A stretch of DNA of 64,000 nt from NCBI GenBank assembly GCA_029260215.1, contig JAJDDQ010000046.1:19839-83838 (forward strand), given 5' to 3'. A program made the position numbers and the translations under genes. Source of the stretch: Phycisphaerae bacterium. Its GTDB lineage: Bacteria; Planctomycetota; Phycisphaerae; UBA1845. Below the pieces are notes generated by a model that did no database searches, had not been told where the DNA came from, and saw only the letters and a program-made list of their open reading frames with translations. Below are positions 62,471 to 64,000 of this stretch, piece by piece; the stretch's first letter is position 1, and the number at the start of each line of letters is the position of its first letter.

Positions 62471-63808
62471 ATGTCGAAATTGACCCCACGTGAAATTGTC
62501 GCATCGCTCGACCGCTACATCATCGGGCAAGACGATGCCAAACGGTCGGTCGCCGTCGCGATTCGCAACCGATGGCGACGACAACAGCTTCCCGACGACA
62601 TGCGTGAGGAGGTCGGCCCGAAGAACATTCTCATGATGGGGCCTACCGGCGTGGGCAAGACCGAGATCGCCCGGCGGCTCGCTGTCTTGGTGGGTGCTCC
62701 GTTCGTCAAAGTCGAAGCCACAAAATACACCGAGGTCGGATACCACGGGCGCGATGTCGAGGGCATGGTGCGCGACCTGCTCGATCGCGCCATCGACATG
62801 GTGCGCAGCGAACAGACCGAAGTCGTTCGGGCGGAGGCGGAACGACTCACTGAAGAGCAACTGCTCGAAATCCTCATGCCGCAAATCGCAGCGCAGGACA
62901 TGCAGGAGGATGAAGACTCAGCCGCCCGCCGCCACCGCAGTCGCGAGAAAATGCGCGAACGCCTGCGCACAGGCGATCTGGAAGACAAGATGGTCGAGCT
63001 GACCCTGACCCAGAAAGCAGCCCCGCCGGGCATGTTCGCCAGCATCGGCGGAGACGTCGGCGAAGCGGACATTCAGGGTTTCCTCGAACGACTCATGCCG
63101 AGTCAAACCAAGCGGCGGCACGTCCCGCTTCGCGAAGCCCGAGTGATTCTCTTCGACCAGCAGTGTGAAAAACTCATCGAACCGGAGAAGGTAAACGAGT
63201 TGGCCATCCGGCGGACGGAAAACAGCGGCATTATTTTCGTGGATGAAATCGACAAACTCGCCTCCAGCGGGAAACAGCACGGGCCTGACATCTCCAGACA
63301 GGGCGTGCAGCGTGATCTGCTGCCCATCGTCGAGGGCACCTCGGTCAGCACGCGGCATGGCGTGGTGCGTACCGACCACATTTTGTTTATCGCCGCCGGT
63401 GCTTTTCACGGGTCGAAACCGTCAGACCTGATGCCCGAATTACAGGGTCGATTCCCCATTCGGGTAGAATTGAGCGATCTGACGCGGGAAGATTTCCTGC
63501 GCATCCTCACCGAGCCGGAAAACGCACTCACAAAGCAACATATTGCCCTGATGAGCACGGAGGGCATCCGCCTGGAATTCACCGACGACTCCCTTGCGGT
63601 CATGGCGGAATCCGCCGCCAAGGTCAACCAGGCCTCCGAGAGCATCGGGGCCAGACGCCTGTATACCATTATGGAGCGGGTTATTGAGGAGCTTTCCTTT
63701 GACGCCGACCGCCGTTCCGGCGAAACCATCGCCATCGACGCCGATTTCGTCCGGGAACGATTATCCGCGATTTTAGCCGATGAAGACTTAAGCCGATTTA
63801 TCCTGTAG
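62471..63808 (+). CDS. hslU: ATP-dependent protease ATPase subunit HslU
   Basis: A 445-residue AAA+ unfoldase of the HslVU complex. It begins SKLTPREIVASLDRYIIGQDDAK, has Walker A GPTGVGKTEIARRLA (about 57-71), VKVEATKYTEVGYHGRDVE (the pore loop with GYVG-like GYHG), the intermediate domain at about 110-240, Walker B IIFVDEIDKLA, and the sensor and C-terminal signature GARRLYTIMERVIEE. The C-terminus ends LSRFIL, the tail that docks into HslV. Normal length. The intermediate domain is typical. It follows hslV after 11 bases. Confidence 0.96.
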   Translation: MSKLTPREIVASLDRYIIGQDDAKRSVAVAIRNRWRRQQLPDDMREEVGPKNILMMGPTGVGKTEIARRLAVLVGAPFVKVEATKYTEVGYHGRDVEGMVRDLLDRAIDMVRSEQTEVVRAEAERLTEEQLLEILMPQIAAQDMQEDEDSAARRHRSREKMRERLRTGDLEDKMVELTLTQKAAPPGMFASIGGDVGEADIQGFLERLMPSQTKRRHVPLREARVILFDQQCEKLIEPEKVNELAIRRTENSGIIFVDEIDKLASSGKQHGPDISRQGVQRDLLPIVEGTSVSTRHGVVRTDHILFIAAGAFHGSKPSDLMPELQGRFPIRVELSDLTREDFLRILTEPENALTKQHIALMSTEGIRLEFTDDSLAVMAESAAKVNQASESIGARRLYTIMERVIEELSFDADRRSGETIAIDADFVRERLSAILADEDLSRFIL

Positions 63809-63982
63809 CATGCTCGGCGTTCCGTAATCCCTTGTCCCGTCAGCAATTGCGCAGTGGCAGGGGGTGTGGCTATTTCCTTCGGCGCTGTGGAATAATTCGC
63901 GCCTCACTTTACTTGCGCAGGGCGCGGGGGGCTGTCAGAATTCCGGGCGTGTTACGATCTTTTATTCAATCGGGAGATAGTC

Positions 63983-64000
63983 ATGGACAGGGAAGTTTTG
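63983..64000 (+). CDS. Start of a gene cut by the window edge
   Basis: An ATG at 63983 with GGGAG six bases upstream (63972-63976) starts MDREVL at the window edge. The gene continues outside the window. Nothing can be said about the product, and the call rests on the ribosome-binding site alone. The 174 bases between it and hslU show no gene or clear terminator. Confidence 0.4.

Overview
The window looks like chromosomal DNA of a planctomycete-type bacterium (Planctomycetota, possibly Phycisphaerae). This is inferred from the combination of genes, since there is no rRNA: an exosortase beside polysaccharide genes, dockerin-like and thrombospondin-3-like secreted proteins, a prepilin-like protein of the kind abundant in this phylum, many lipoproteins, a PurL with PurS-like N-terminal domains, a Sua5/low-molecular-weight phosphatase fusion, and a DksA-like protein behind a histone-H1-like tail. 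The DNA is GC-rich, so long antisense open frames are common and were discarded.

Layout. 1-6.8 kb: an outer-membrane-type lipoprotein, a small membrane protein, clpC with an intrinsic terminator, an orphan group II intron domain I, a Nudix hydrolase and a secreted M64-type peptidase. 6.9-13.7 kb (minus strand): purQ, purL, an alkaline-phosphatase-superfamily enzyme and a TPR protein. 13.9-18.4 kb: fliS, a prepilin-like protein, a thioredoxin/TPR protein and a phospholipid N-methyltransferase-like protein. 18.4-23.0 kb: tRNA-Leu(GAG), then a tight operon of H1-DksA fusion, lspA, ribD, Sua5-phosphatase fusion and rpiB, read from a near-consensus sigma70 promoter. 23.1-24.7 kb: a graveyard of a decapitated surface-protein gene, an IS66 fragment, an ISAzo13-like fragment and palindromic repeats. 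25-30 kb: a gliding-type ABC module. 30-41 kb: a Zn-protease, sppA, leuS-CYTH-cytochrome, a HEAT-repeat protein, a 53-aa lipoprotein and a CoA-transferase/acetyltransferase fusion.

41-59.4 kb is one large exopolysaccharide/exosortase locus: Wza-like export lipoprotein, exosortase, Wzc-like chain-length tyrosine kinase, SGNH hydrolase, polymerase-like membrane protein, Wzx-like flippase, three GT4 glycosyltransferases, two polytopic GT-C-like proteins and a UDP-glucose dehydrogenase. Together they would make precursor sugars, assemble and flip a glycan, polymerise and export it, and process C-terminally tagged surface proteins. 59.5-64 kb: a degenerate HD-GYP protein, a lipoprotein, and the HslVU protease.

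The most unusual layer is the repeat content. At least three families of small, strongly palindromic elements without their own genes sit between genes. One of them is flanked by a perfect 10-bp direct repeat and interrupts a surface-protein gene without breaking the frame, which suggests recent mobility. None of these claims was checked against a database; family names come from motif recognition.
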